A stretch of 64,000 nucleotides of DNA from Paracoccus maritimus (lineage in GTDB: Bacteria; Pseudomonadota; Alphaproteobacteria; Rhodobacterales; Rhodobacteraceae), in the NCBI RefSeq assembly GCF_025195095.1, contig NZ_JANAVZ010000005.1, forward strand, positions 124,001-188,000, given 5' to 3'. The notes beneath the pieces are model-generated. The model was not told where the DNA came from. It did no database searches and saw only the letters and a list, made by a program, of their open reading frames with translations. Below are positions 36,373-44,388 of this stretch, piece after piece. Made by a program: the position numbers and the translations under genes. How positions within the stretch are numbered: the stretch's first letter is position 1; every line of letters begins with the position of its first letter.

Positions 36373-36674
36373 TTCACGGTCCGGAAACGGAGCGGTGACA
36401 TGAGTGACCTTTTCTGGCTAACTGACGCGCAGATGGCACGCCTTGCCCCCTTTTTCCCGAAGTCCCACGGCAAGCCACGCGTTGATGACAAGCGCGTTCT
36501 CAGCGGGATCATCTTCATTGTCCGCAATGTCTTACGCTGGCGTGATGCACCCACCGCCTATGGGCCTCACAAGACGCTTTACAGCCGTTGGAGACGTTGG
36601 AGCGCGAAGGGTATTTTCGCTCGGATGATGGCTGGTCTCGCTGCCGAACATGGTGAAGAGAATACCGTGATGAT
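36337..36674 (+). mobile_element. IS5-family element, 5' fragment (transposase N-terminus)
   Basis: The end begins GGGTCAGGATGCATTG after CTA. The transposase starts at ATG 36400 (LFWLTDAQMARLAPFFPKSH, then GKPRVDDKRVLSGIIFIVRN), typical of the DUF4096 N-terminal domain of IS5 transposases. Similarity ends after EENTVMI at about 36674, so the catalytic part and the right end are missing. The open frame runs to 36708 through foreign sequence. Confidence 0.8.
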
Positions 36675-36817
36675 CGGGGCGCGGACGGCGAGAATGAACC
36701 GCTCGTAGAACGCCCATTCCTCGTCCGACATCAAGTCTCGTGCCAAGCTGATCTCCATCGCAGATACCAGCTTGAATCACGATCAACACCCAATCGGAAT
36801 CTCTTTTGTCAACACGG
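36675..36817 (-). mobile_element. Second IS5-family fragment, opposite orientation
   Basis: On the minus strand ATG 36758 reads MEISLARDLMSDEEWAFYER followed by FILAVRAP, the N-terminus of a different IS5-type transposase. Its leader (GTGTTGACAAAAGAG on the minus strand) is the outer end of that element. The sequence breaks off at about 36675 where it meets the first IS5 fragment, so two elements are fused head to head with both catalytic parts gone. Confidence 0.7.
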
Positions 36818-36818
36818 C

Positions 36819-38388
36819 CTAGCTCAGGTCATAGTCGGGCAAGGAATCGATCACGCGGACCTTTGCGATTAGGCTAACATCGCCGTAGTCGTCGCTGGCC
36901 GTCTTGCCCGTGTGACCCTGTATTGCGTCCGCGATCCTGTCGGACAGCCCAAGTTCACGCGCCTGCGTCTTGAAGCGGTGCCGCCAGCCATGCGACGGCT
37001 GGATGCCATCAGGGACAAGCTCAGGCTCTTGCAGCCATTGCGACACGCGCCCCGCCGTGACCCGCGCAGATGCAAGGTAACGCTCTTGCGTATTGCCGCC
37101 GTGAAAGAGCGGGCGGGGTTTCGCGGCCTTGACGAATTCCGCGAAGCCTTGTGCAACCACCTGCCGGTGTAGCGGCACGTCGCGATATTCGCCTGTCTTC
37201 ACCGATCCTGCATCGGGTGAGATGCGGATCACCCAGAGGTCGCCGTCCTGTCGCACATCTTCTTTCCGAAGCTGCGCCGTTACGGCGATGCGCGCGCCGG
37301 TGAAGGCGCATAAGGTCGGCAGCCATCGTTTCGCAGCCGCAATATGGGCGCTTTCGCGATGGGCCGGGTTATCAGTTTCTTTCGGCGTGTAGTTGGTCGA
37401 GAATTTCAGAACCGCGATGGGCTCTGGCGCCGTGTATCCGCGTTCACGGGTGCGCTTGGTCTTGGTGACGGCCTGCCTTGCACCCTCGGCCTCATTGGTC
37501 GGCAGGCCGACATTCTCGAACGCCCACCGCAGCACTGCGCGGACACTGGCGAGATACTTGTTCGCGATGGTCTTCGTCGACTTACCTCGGCCAGCAGCAT
37601 GTCGCGCCAGTCCAGCAGGTTGCGCTTGGTGATCCGCTGGGCGTCAAAGTGCCCTAGGAATTTCGTCAAATCCAGCATGGCCGCCTCCCAACCCCTCGCA
37701 CCGTCTTTGTGCTTTCCGAGAGCGTGCCGGGAAAGAATGTAGTCCTTGAACAACGGCTTGATCGGCACCGGCTTGGGCTGGTCCTCTGGCGGCGCTGCGT
37801 TCGCGATGATGGGATGATCAGGCCGCCCGGCGAAGTTGCCGTTGTCGCGCTCGACTGCCCGCGCCAGTGCCTCTAGTTCACCGACCGCGATTGCGCGGGC
37901 GATGGTGCGCCATTCATCGCTGCCCGGCTCTGCCGTATGATTGTCGAATTGCCGGAACCGTTCGGCCTGATCGCCAACAGGGCAGCAAGGCGCTGGTCGT
38001 CCATCGTCCCAGCGATGGCCGCGCGCAGGTCGGCGACGTGCCGGTGATCAAGCGACAGGCTCGGCCAGCGCGGATCGTTCCGCAGGGTGTCGTCGTAAGC
38101 GAGGCGTTGCGAGTAGTGACTGGCGGCGATCTGGTCTGGCGACAGAGGGTAGCGGCCCGACTGAACCGCCACAGCGCCCCTAGAGACGGCCTTACGCTCG
38201 GCTTGCGCCAGTTCATGCTGTAGAATCGCGACAGCGCTCGGCAGGTGCTTCATAGCCGTGCGACGATCAGGGCCAAGCGGTCGGCGCAGTTATGACTTGC
38301 CGACGATCTGGCGAAGGTCGTTCGGGACCATCAGCCGGGCGAAGAATCGACAGTCGCGGTTCAGAAGGTATCGGGTTGCGCCTGCCAT
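36819..38388 (-). pseudogene. Tyrosine recombinase (phage-type integrase), three lesions
   Basis: The reconstructed protein is about 520 residues. It starts at ATG 38388 (MAGATRYLLNRDCRFFARLM), then has TAA at 38290-38292 in place of a likely Glu codon (GKS*LRRPLGPDRRTA). A frameshift follows near 37968, after LAALLAI, and another near 37588, after LLAEV. The C-terminal catalytic part is intact in sequence: CAFTGARIAVTAQLRKEDV with the first Arg, HGWRHRFKTQAREL, an internal GHTG and the DDYGD Tyr. It ends 1 bp from an IS5 end. It lies beside tRNA-Thr, as expected for an island integrase, but cannot be active in this form. Confidence 0.85.
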
Positions 38389-38480
38389 GATACAGAGTCC
38401 GTTTGTAACGAGATTTGGAACGACAGAATGTCCAAAGCCACTGCAAAACAAGGCCTTTATTTCAATTCAATGGGATAACA

Positions 38481-38555
<75 letters not shown>

Positions 38556-38686
38556 GCCGGGTGATGGGGCGTTTAGACAATGGCAGGGCAGCGCGCAAGG
38601 GGGACCGGGCGATTTTTCGCGGATCAGCGCGCGGGTTGGCGCGGGCTTTGCTGGACTGTGGTCGCGACCGGCGCTAACAGGGCGGA

Positions 38687-38857
38687 ATGAGCGGTGGCAA
38701 TAACGACAATTCCGACGGCAAGACGCGTGAACAGCGGCTGCGGGCGGCGCTGCGTGCGAACCTGCAGCGGCGCAAGGCGCAGGCACGCGCGCGCGCCGAA
38801 CAGGCGACGGCGGAAGAACAGCCCCCGCGCGAGGATACAGGCAAGGACGACAGCTAG
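38687..38857 (+). CDS. Small basic protein upstream of murA
   Basis: A 56-residue frame beginning MSGGNNDNSDGKTREQRLRA, with an Arg/Ala-rich helical middle (RANLQRRKAQARARAEQA) and an acidic tail ending GKDDS. Its stop is directly followed by the murA ATG with no gap. Position, GGCGGA ribosome-binding site and composition argue for a real gene. I do not know its function. Confidence 0.6.
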   Translation: MSGGNNDNSDGKTREQRLRAALRANLQRRKAQARARAEQATAEEQPPREDTGKDDS

Positions 38858-40135
38858 ATGGATCAGATCATCGTTCACGGGAACGGCCCCTTGAAGGGCG
38901 AGATCCCAATTGCGGGCGCCAAGAACGCGTGCCTTGCCCTGATGCCGGCGACCCTGCTGACCGACCAGCCGCTGACGCTGACCAATGCGCCCCGGCTGTC
39001 TGATATCCGGACAATGACCGAATTGCTGCAAAGCCTTGGAGCCGAGGTCGCCAGCCTGCAGGACGGTCAGGTGCTGGCGCTGTCCAGCCACGATCTGGCC
39101 AGTCATCGCGCGGACTATGATATCGTGCGCAAGATGCGGGCCTCGATCCTGGTTCTGGGTCCGATGCTTGCGCGCGATGGCAGGGCCGAGGTGTCGCTGC
39201 CCGGCGGTTGCGCCATCGGCGCGCGTCCGGTGGATTTGCATCTGAGGGCGCTGGAGGCGATGGGTGCCGAACTGGACCTGCGCGACGGCTATGTTCACGC
39301 CAAGGCGCCGTCGGGCGGTTTGCGCGGGGCCGTGTTCGAGTTTCCGCTGGTTTCGGTCGGCGCGACCGAGAATGCGCTGATGGCCGCCACCTTGGCACGG
39401 GGCACAACGGTTCTCAAGAATGCGGCCCGCGAACCTGAGATCGTCGATCTTGCGCAATGTCTGCGGGCAATGGGGGCGCAGATCGAGGGTGAGGGCACGG
39501 GCACGATCACCATCGAGGGCGTTCAGGCGCTGCGCGGCGCGACCCATCCCGTCGTTACCGACCGGATCGAGCTGGGCACCTATATGTTGGCACCGGCGAT
39601 GTGTGGCGGCGAGGTCGAGTGTCTGGGCGGGCGCATTGATCTGCTGGCGGCATTCTGTGAAAAGCTGGACGAAGCCGGAATCAGTGTCGAAGAAACCTCG
39701 CGCGGTCTGAAGGTCGCGCGACGCAACGGCAGGGTGCGCAGCGTGGATGTCACCACCGCGCCGTTTCCGGGGTTTCCGACCGATCTGCAGGCACAGTTCA
39801 TGGCATTGATGTGCCTTGCCGAGGGCAAGAGCGTGCTGGAGGAGACGATCTTCGAGAATCGCTTCATGCATGCGCCCGAGCTGATGCGGATGGGGGCGCG
39901 GATCGATGTGCATGGCGGCCAGGCAGTCGTCACCGGGGTGGACAAGCTGCGCGGGGCACCGGTCATGGCGACCGATCTGCGCGCCTCGGTCAGTCTGATC
40001 CTGGCCGGGATGGCCGCCGAGGGGCAGACCACCGTCAGCCGGGTCTATCATCTTGACCGCGGATACGAGCATGTCGTGCGCAAGCTGCGCGGCGTGGGTG
40101 CGCATGTCGAGCGGCTGAAGGAGGAACAGACATGA
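38858..40135 (+). CDS. murA: UDP-N-acetylglucosamine 1-carboxyvinyltransferase
   Basis: This 425-residue enzyme transfers enolpyruvate from PEP to UDP-GlcNAc, the first committed step of peptidoglycan synthesis. [13 protein letters not shown] near residue 22 carries the conserved Lys-Asn. The catalytic Cys118 is in [16 protein letters not shown], so fosfomycin sensitivity would be expected at the target level. The C-terminal [18 protein letters not shown] block is intact. It overlaps the DUF2948 gene by 4 bp. Confidence 0.97.
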   Translation: MDQIIVHGNGPLKGEIPIAGAKNACLALMPATLLTDQPLTLTNAPRLSDIRTMTELLQSLGAEVASLQDGQVLALSSHDLASHRADYDIVRKMRASILVLGPMLARDGRAEVSLPGGCAIGARPVDLHLRALEAMGAELDLRDGYVHAKAPSGGLRGAVFEFPLVSVGATENALMAATLARGTTVLKNAAREPEIVDLAQCLRAMGAQIEGEGTGTITIEGVQALRGATHPVVTDRIELGTYMLAPAMCGGEVECLGGRIDLLAAFCEKLDEAGISVEETSRGLKVARRNGRVRSVDVTTAPFPGFPTDLQAQFMALMCLAEGKSVLEETIFENRFMHAPELMRMGARIDVHGGQAVVTGVDKLRGAPVMATDLRASVSLILAGMAAEGQTTVSRVYHLDRGYEHVVRKLRGVGAHVERLKEEQT

Positions 40136-40608
40136 CCGAGGATGCCCGGTTTCGTGATGCCGATCCCCGCCCGCTGGCCCTGCTGGCGGTTGACGAAGAT
40201 GATCTGAAGATCATGTCCACGTTGGTGCAGGACGCGATCCTGCCGGCCAGCGAGATCAGCTATGACCCCAAGGCGCGCCGGCTGGCCCTGCTGGTCAATC
40301 GGTTCCGCTGGGAAGACGCCGATCAGGCGCGCGCCGAGGGGCGCCCCTTCGAGCGTGTGCGGGCGTTGTTGATCGTGAACGATGTCCAGCGGCTGCAAAG
40401 CGATGGCATCGACCGTGATGCCGACACGGTGCTGGCGCTTCTGGCGCTGACTTGGCGGCCGGGACAGGACGGCACCGGACGGTTGCTGCTGGATTTCGCG
40501 GGCGATGGCACGCTGGCGGCCGATGCGGAATGTATCAATGTCGAGCTGCGCGACGTGACGCGCCCGTATTTTGCGCCGTCCGGCAAGGCGCCTGTGCATC
40601 CCGACTAA
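40132..40608 (+). CDS. DUF2948 family protein
   Basis: This is a 158-residue protein of a family seen mainly in Alphaproteobacteria next to murA or hisD. Motifs: [49 protein letters not shown] and a C-terminal [17 protein letters not shown]. No function is known. It lies between murA (4-bp overlap) and hisD (158 bp downstream), and the conserved context suggests a housekeeping role. Confidence 0.88.
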   Translation: MTEDARFRDADPRPLALLAVDEDDLKIMSTLVQDAILPASEISYDPKARRLALLVNRFRWEDADQARAEGRPFERVRALLIVNDVQRLQSDGIDRDADTVLALLALTWRPGQDGTGRLLLDFAGDGTLAADAECINVELRDVTRPYFAPSGKAPVHPD

Positions 40609-40766
40609 GCAGGTCTTGGCCGCGTGGCTTCGTAATCCACGGCACCGCGAACAGTCTGACGGCGGGGCCCGGATTTCGGTTCCGCGACTCTGATTTCCGG
40701 GTTCTGCTTGCGCCTTGAGGCGGACGGGCGGAGCCGTTAACAAGATCGGGTTGCAAGGAAATCCAG
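40609..40766. other. Gap between DUF2948 gene and hisD
   Basis: 158 bp with no gene. It should hold the hisD promoter. A CAAGGAAAT ribosome-binding site precedes the hisD start. No clear hairpin with T-run is visible. Confidence 0.4.
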
Positions 40767-42080
40767 ATGCCGGTCACGCTGAACACCACCGATCCCGATT
40801 TCGAAACCCGCTTTTTGGCCATGCTGTCGGCCAAGCGCGAGGATTCGTCCGATGTGAACGACGTCGTGGCCGCCATTATCGCGGATGTCCGCGCGCGCGG
40901 CGACGCGGTGCTGTGTGAACTGACCGCTCGTTTCGACCGGCTTGATCTGACGCCCGATCGGTTGCGCTTCTCTGCCGAAGAAATTGACGATACTATCGCC
41001 CGCGTGTCGGCCGAGGATCGCGCCGCCCTGTCGCTGGCGGCCGAACGCATCCGTGCCTATCACGCGCGGCAGATGCCGGAAGATGCAAGCTGGACCGATC
41101 CCGAGGGCGCGACGCTTGGCTGGCGGTGGTCCCCGGTGGGCGCGGCGGGCCTGTATGTTCCCGGTGGGCAGGCGGCGTATCCTTCGTCGGTGCTGATGAA
41201 CGCGATCCCCGCGCGGGTGGCCGGGGTCAAGCGGTTGGTGATCTGCGTGCCGACGCCCGATGGCGTGGTCAATCCGCTTGTGCTGCTGGCCGCGCGGCTG
41301 GCAGGGGTCGATGAGATCTATCGTGTCGGCGGCGCACAGGCGGTCGCGGCAATGGCCTATGGCACGGCGACGATCGCCCCGGTGGACAAGATCACAGGTC
41401 CTGGCAATGCCTATGTGGCGGCGGCCAAGCGACAGGTTTTCGGTCGCGTGGGCATCGACATGATCGCCGGGCCTTCCGAGGTGCTGGTCATCGCCGAGGG
41501 CGCGCAGAACCCTGACTGGCTGGCACTGGATCTGTTGGCACAGGCCGAACATGATGCCGATGCCCAATCCATCCTCGTTACCACAGACGCAGGCCTGGCG
41601 GACGAGGTCGCGAAGGCGGTGGATCGGATCCTGCCGGACCTGCCACGCTCAGCCATCGCCGCAGCAAGCTGGCGCGACTATGGCACGATCATTGTCGCGC
41701 GAGATCTGGCGGAAGCAGCGGCCTTGTCGAACCGCGTGGCGCCAGAGCATCTGGAACTGTGCGTCGACGATCCCGAGGCGCTGGCCCGCGACTGCGTCCA
41801 TGCCGGCGCGATCTTTCTGGGGGCCTATACGCCCGAGGCTGTCGGTGACTATGTCAGCGGTCCCAATCATGTCCTGCCGACGGCGCGATCCGCGCGATTT
41901 TCGTCCGGGTTGTCGGTTCTGGATTTCCTGAAGCGAACAACGATGGCGCATCTGACGCCCGGCGCGCTTGCCGCGATCGGACCCGCGGCGATGCGACTTG
42001 CGGCATCCGAAGGTTTGCAGGCCCATGGAGCGTCCGTCGAGGCGCGATTGGCCCGTCTGAATGAAGGGGGAACGGAATGA
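40767..42080 (+). CDS. hisD: Histidinol dehydrogenase
   Basis: The 437-residue enzyme oxidises L-histidinol to L-histidine in two NAD-dependent steps. The family blocks are present: the VPGGQAAYPSSVLMNAIPA segment, DKITGPGNAYVAAAKR, GIDMIAGPSEVLVIA, the zinc-site region AQAEHDADAQSILVT, EHLELCVDDPEALA and GPNHVLPTARSARFSSGLSV. It overlaps the UPF0262 gene by 4 bp. The other his genes are not in the window. Confidence 0.97.
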   Translation: MPVTLNTTDPDFETRFLAMLSAKREDSSDVNDVVAAIIADVRARGDAVLCELTARFDRLDLTPDRLRFSAEEIDDTIARVSAEDRAALSLAAERIRAYHARQMPEDASWTDPEGATLGWRWSPVGAAGLYVPGGQAAYPSSVLMNAIPARVAGVKRLVICVPTPDGVVNPLVLLAARLAGVDEIYRVGGAQAVAAMAYGTATIAPVDKITGPGNAYVAAAKRQVFGRVGIDMIAGPSEVLVIAEGAQNPDWLALDLLAQAEHDADAQSILVTTDAGLADEVAKAVDRILPDLPRSAIAAASWRDYGTIIVARDLAEAAALSNRVAPEHLELCVDDPEALARDCVHAGAIFLGAYTPEAVGDYVSGPNHVLPTARSARFSSGLSVLDFLKRTTMAHLTPGALAAIGPAAMRLAASEGLQAHGASVEARLARLNEGGTE

Positions 42081-42559
42081 GCCGCCTGATCCGCGTCGAG
42101 ATCGACGATTCCGCAATCCCACCCGCCACGCCCGAGATGGAGCAGGAACGCCGTGTCGCGGTCTTCGACCTGATCGAGGACAACAGCTTCCGGATACCGG
42201 GACGCGATGGCCAGCCGGTTCCCGAAGGGCCGTTTGTTCTGGACCTGGGGATCCGCGAGGGGCGCCTGGTCTTTGACGTCTCAACCGAAGCGGCCGAGAA
42301 GGTGGCGGAATTTCACCTGTCACTTGGGCCTTTCCGGCAGGTGGTGAAGGACTATTTCCAGATCTGCCAAAGCTATTTCGATGCGGTGAAAAAGCTTCCC
42401 CCCGCCCAGATTGAGGCGATCGACATGGCCCGGCGCGGGATCCACAACGAAGGTGCCCGTACCCTGCAGGAGCGTCTTGAGGGCAAGGCCGAGCTGGATA
42501 TAGACACGGCGCGACGCCTGTTTACGCTGATTTGTGCGTTGATACCGCAGCAGGCCTGA
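42077..42559 (+). CDS. UPF0262 family protein
   Basis: The 160-residue protein matches UPF0262, an alphaproteobacterial family of unknown function that follows hisD in many genomes. Motifs: LIRVEIDDSAIPPATPEMEQ, VFDLIEDNSFRIPG, FHLSLGPFRQVVKDYFQICQ and MARRGIHNEGARTLQERLEG. No membrane segment or signal. It overlaps hisD and is 4 bp before the phosphatase gene, so the three are one transcript. Confidence 0.92.
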   Translation: MSRLIRVEIDDSAIPPATPEMEQERRVAVFDLIEDNSFRIPGRDGQPVPEGPFVLDLGIREGRLVFDVSTEAAEKVAEFHLSLGPFRQVVKDYFQICQSYFDAVKKLPPAQIEAIDMARRGIHNEGARTLQERLEGKAELDIDTARRLFTLICALIPQQA

Positions 42560-42563
42560 CCCG

Positions 42564-43028
42564 ATGCCGCAGGACAAGATTCCCCACTCGATTCTGTTCT
42601 GCTGCGATCACAACGCCATCCGCTCGCCCATGGCCGAGGGGATGATGAAGAAGTTCTATGGACGCGCTGCCTATGTGCAATCGGCAGGCGTCAAGAACGA
42701 CATGGAGATAGATGGATTCGCGGTAGCGGTCTGCGACGAGATCGGGGTGCAGCTGGAAAACCACCGCAGTCGCAGTTTCGAAGAGATGCAGGACTGGGGC
42801 GACGATCTGGGCGGTTTCGACCTGATCGTCGCCCTTTCACCCGCCAGCCAGCGCCTTGCGCTGGAGATGACGCGACTGTTTCATCTGGACGTGGAGTACT
42901 GGCCGATCATGGATCCGACCGGGCTTGCCGAGGGGCGCGAGGCGAAGCTGGCCGCGTATCGGCAGACACGCGACCAGATCCGGTCCAAGATGATCGAAAG
43001 ATTCGGTGCGCCAGCCACAGCAGCCTAG
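42564..43028 (+). CDS. Low-molecular-weight protein-tyrosine phosphatase family protein
   Basis: The 154-residue protein has the CX5R phosphate loop: Cys14-DHNAI-Arg20 followed by Ser (ILFCCDHNAIRSPMAEGMMK). A later MDPTGL may provide the general-acid Asp. The extra Cys before the nucleophile and the His in the loop differ from the classic CLGNICRS sequence and are typical of the branch found in the hisD operon of Alphaproteobacteria. It may act on protein or small-molecule phosphates, or be arsenate-reductase-like. Confidence 0.85.
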   Translation: MPQDKIPHSILFCCDHNAIRSPMAEGMMKKFYGRAAYVQSAGVKNDMEIDGFAVAVCDEIGVQLENHRSRSFEEMQDWGDDLGGFDLIVALSPASQRLALEMTRLFHLDVEYWPIMDPTGLAEGREAKLAAYRQTRDQIRSKMIERFGAPATAA

Positions 43029-43072
43029 GGTCGCACGAAGACGGCGATCGGGCAGCGATGGCGGGATCAGAG

Positions 43073-43303
43073 TCAGGCCCGGCGCCAATGCAGCGGCGCG
43101 TCCCACGCGGGGCGTCGCATCTCGGCTTCCACTTCGGCGCGCGTAACGCCGATATCGTCCAGCATCTGATCGCTGAGGCTGCTCAGTTCGATATCGACCG
43201 GACGCTTGTCGAATGCCGTCAACAGCCGTTCCAGCCAGGTCGGGCGGGGGATGATGCCGCGTCCTGTCAAGACACGCAGCATTGCATGGGATTTCTGTGC
43301 CAT
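43073..43303 (-). CDS. DUF1127 small protein
   Basis: The 76-residue protein contains the DUF1127 core at residues ~37-60 (LSSLSDQMLDDIGVTRAEVE) after an amphipathic helix (TWLERLLTAFDKRP). Such small Arg-rich proteins affect RNA turnover and metabolism in some Alphaproteobacteria. It is divergent from a LysR gene across 137 bp. Confidence 0.85.
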   Translation of the reverse strand: MAQKSHAMLRVLTGRGIIPRPTWLERLLTAFDKRPVDIELSSLSDQMLDDIGVTRAEVEAEMRRPAWDAPLHWRRA

Positions 43304-43325
43304 TGTTCAACTCCGGTGATCTGAA

Positions 43326-43344
43326 CCATCACGAAAAGTGATGG
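43326..43344. promoter_or_regulatory. Hairpin and promoter region between DUF1127 and LysR genes
   Basis: A perfect CCATCAC-GAAAA-GTGATGG hairpin lies in the DUF1127 leader. Further right (43383-43407) ATTCTCGTG ... ACGAAT is an interrupted dyad of the size LysR proteins bind. The whole divergent region is AT-rich compared with its surroundings. Confidence 0.4.
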
Positions 43345-43440
43345 TGTCCGCATGATTGCTGCGGATAGTTGATATATAGATCATTCTCGTGTATTTTTGA
43401 AACGAATGGTTTTGATCTGATGCATCAGGGGAATTGAACT

Positions 43441-44304
43441 ATGCGAAATCTGGACATCGCGACGCTGCGGTCACTTCAGGCCGTCGCAGAATACGGGGCG
43501 GTCACTCGCGCGGCCGAGGCGTTGAACATGACGCAAAGCGCGCTGTCGATGCAGATGAAGCGCCTAGAGGACGTGTTCGATCAGGCGATGCTGGTCAAGC
43601 AGGGGCGTGGCGTGGTGCTGTCGGACTTCGCCACCGAGTTGCTGTTGGAAGCGCGCAAGCTGGTCGCGCTGAACGACGCGATCATGGCGCGCTTTACCGG
43701 ACGGCGCCCCGAGGGGCGTCTGCGCGTGGGCCTGACCAGCGACTGGCTGTTCAACCGGGTGGCGCAGGCCGTGCGCGCCTTTCGTCAGGATAACGCGGGA
43801 ATCGACCTGATCATAAATGATGGACGCAGCAAGGATTTGCGGGTCGAGATGAAGCGCGGCGATCATGATGTGATCCTGACCACCGAATTCGAGGCGCCTC
43901 CGGGTGCGATCCATCTTGCCAAGCTGGATCTGGCCTGGGTAGGCGCGGTGGGCGGAAAGGTCTGGATGCAACGTCCCCTGCCGATCGCGAATTCGCCGCA
44001 ATGCGCCTATACCCCGGTCGGGCTGGCGGCGCTGGACAAGGCGGGGATCGAATGGCTGCAGACTGTCAGCGACGGCGGCAAGGATACCTGGCGGGTGCTG
44101 GCCGCCGCTGATCTGGGCATTACGATCCTGCCGCGCGGCATTGCGCATCCGGGCCTCGAGGCGATCGATCACGGCGGCGCTTTGCCCCCGCTGCCGCCGA
44201 CCTGGTTGAATGTCTATGTCGCGGACGGTCCGGCGCGATGCCTGGCTGCCGATTTCGCAGGCTACCTGCGCCGCGCCGTGTGCGAGGTTGCCGCCGCAGC
44301 CTGA
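43441..44304 (+). CDS. LysR family transcriptional regulator
   Basis: This 287-residue protein has the N-terminal HTH (LRSLQAVAEYGAVTRAAEAL, then NMTQSALSMQMKRLEDVF) and a periplasmic-binding-like effector domain (GRLRVGLTSDWLFNRVAQAV, DHDVILTTEFEAPP). Ligand unknown. It is divergent from the DUF1127 gene, which it may control. The C-terminus is Ala-rich (RRAVCEVAAAA). Confidence 0.92.
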   Translation: MRNLDIATLRSLQAVAEYGAVTRAAEALNMTQSALSMQMKRLEDVFDQAMLVKQGRGVVLSDFATELLLEARKLVALNDAIMARFTGRRPEGRLRVGLTSDWLFNRVAQAVRAFRQDNAGIDLIINDGRSKDLRVEMKRGDHDVILTTEFEAPPGAIHLAKLDLAWVGAVGGKVWMQRPLPIANSPQCAYTPVGLAALDKAGIEWLQTVSDGGKDTWRVLAAADLGITILPRGIAHPGLEAIDHGGALPPLPPTWLNVYVADGPARCLAADFAGYLRRAVCEVAAAA

Positions 44305-44388
44305 CGGGCAAGCGGCGGCGACAATTCCCCGTCTTTCATCTGGCGGAAGCTGAGGGCATGCTGGTGAAGAGAATGATCTGGAGTGCTT

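Noticed and set aside
36532..36789. Minus-strand 85-codon frame across the IS5 junction
   Set aside because: It is a different frame from the real transposase fragment (start at 36758) and spans the fusion point with no motif.
38624..40105. 493-codon open frame antisense to murA
   Set aside because: Shadow of murA; also runs through the small gene upstream of it.
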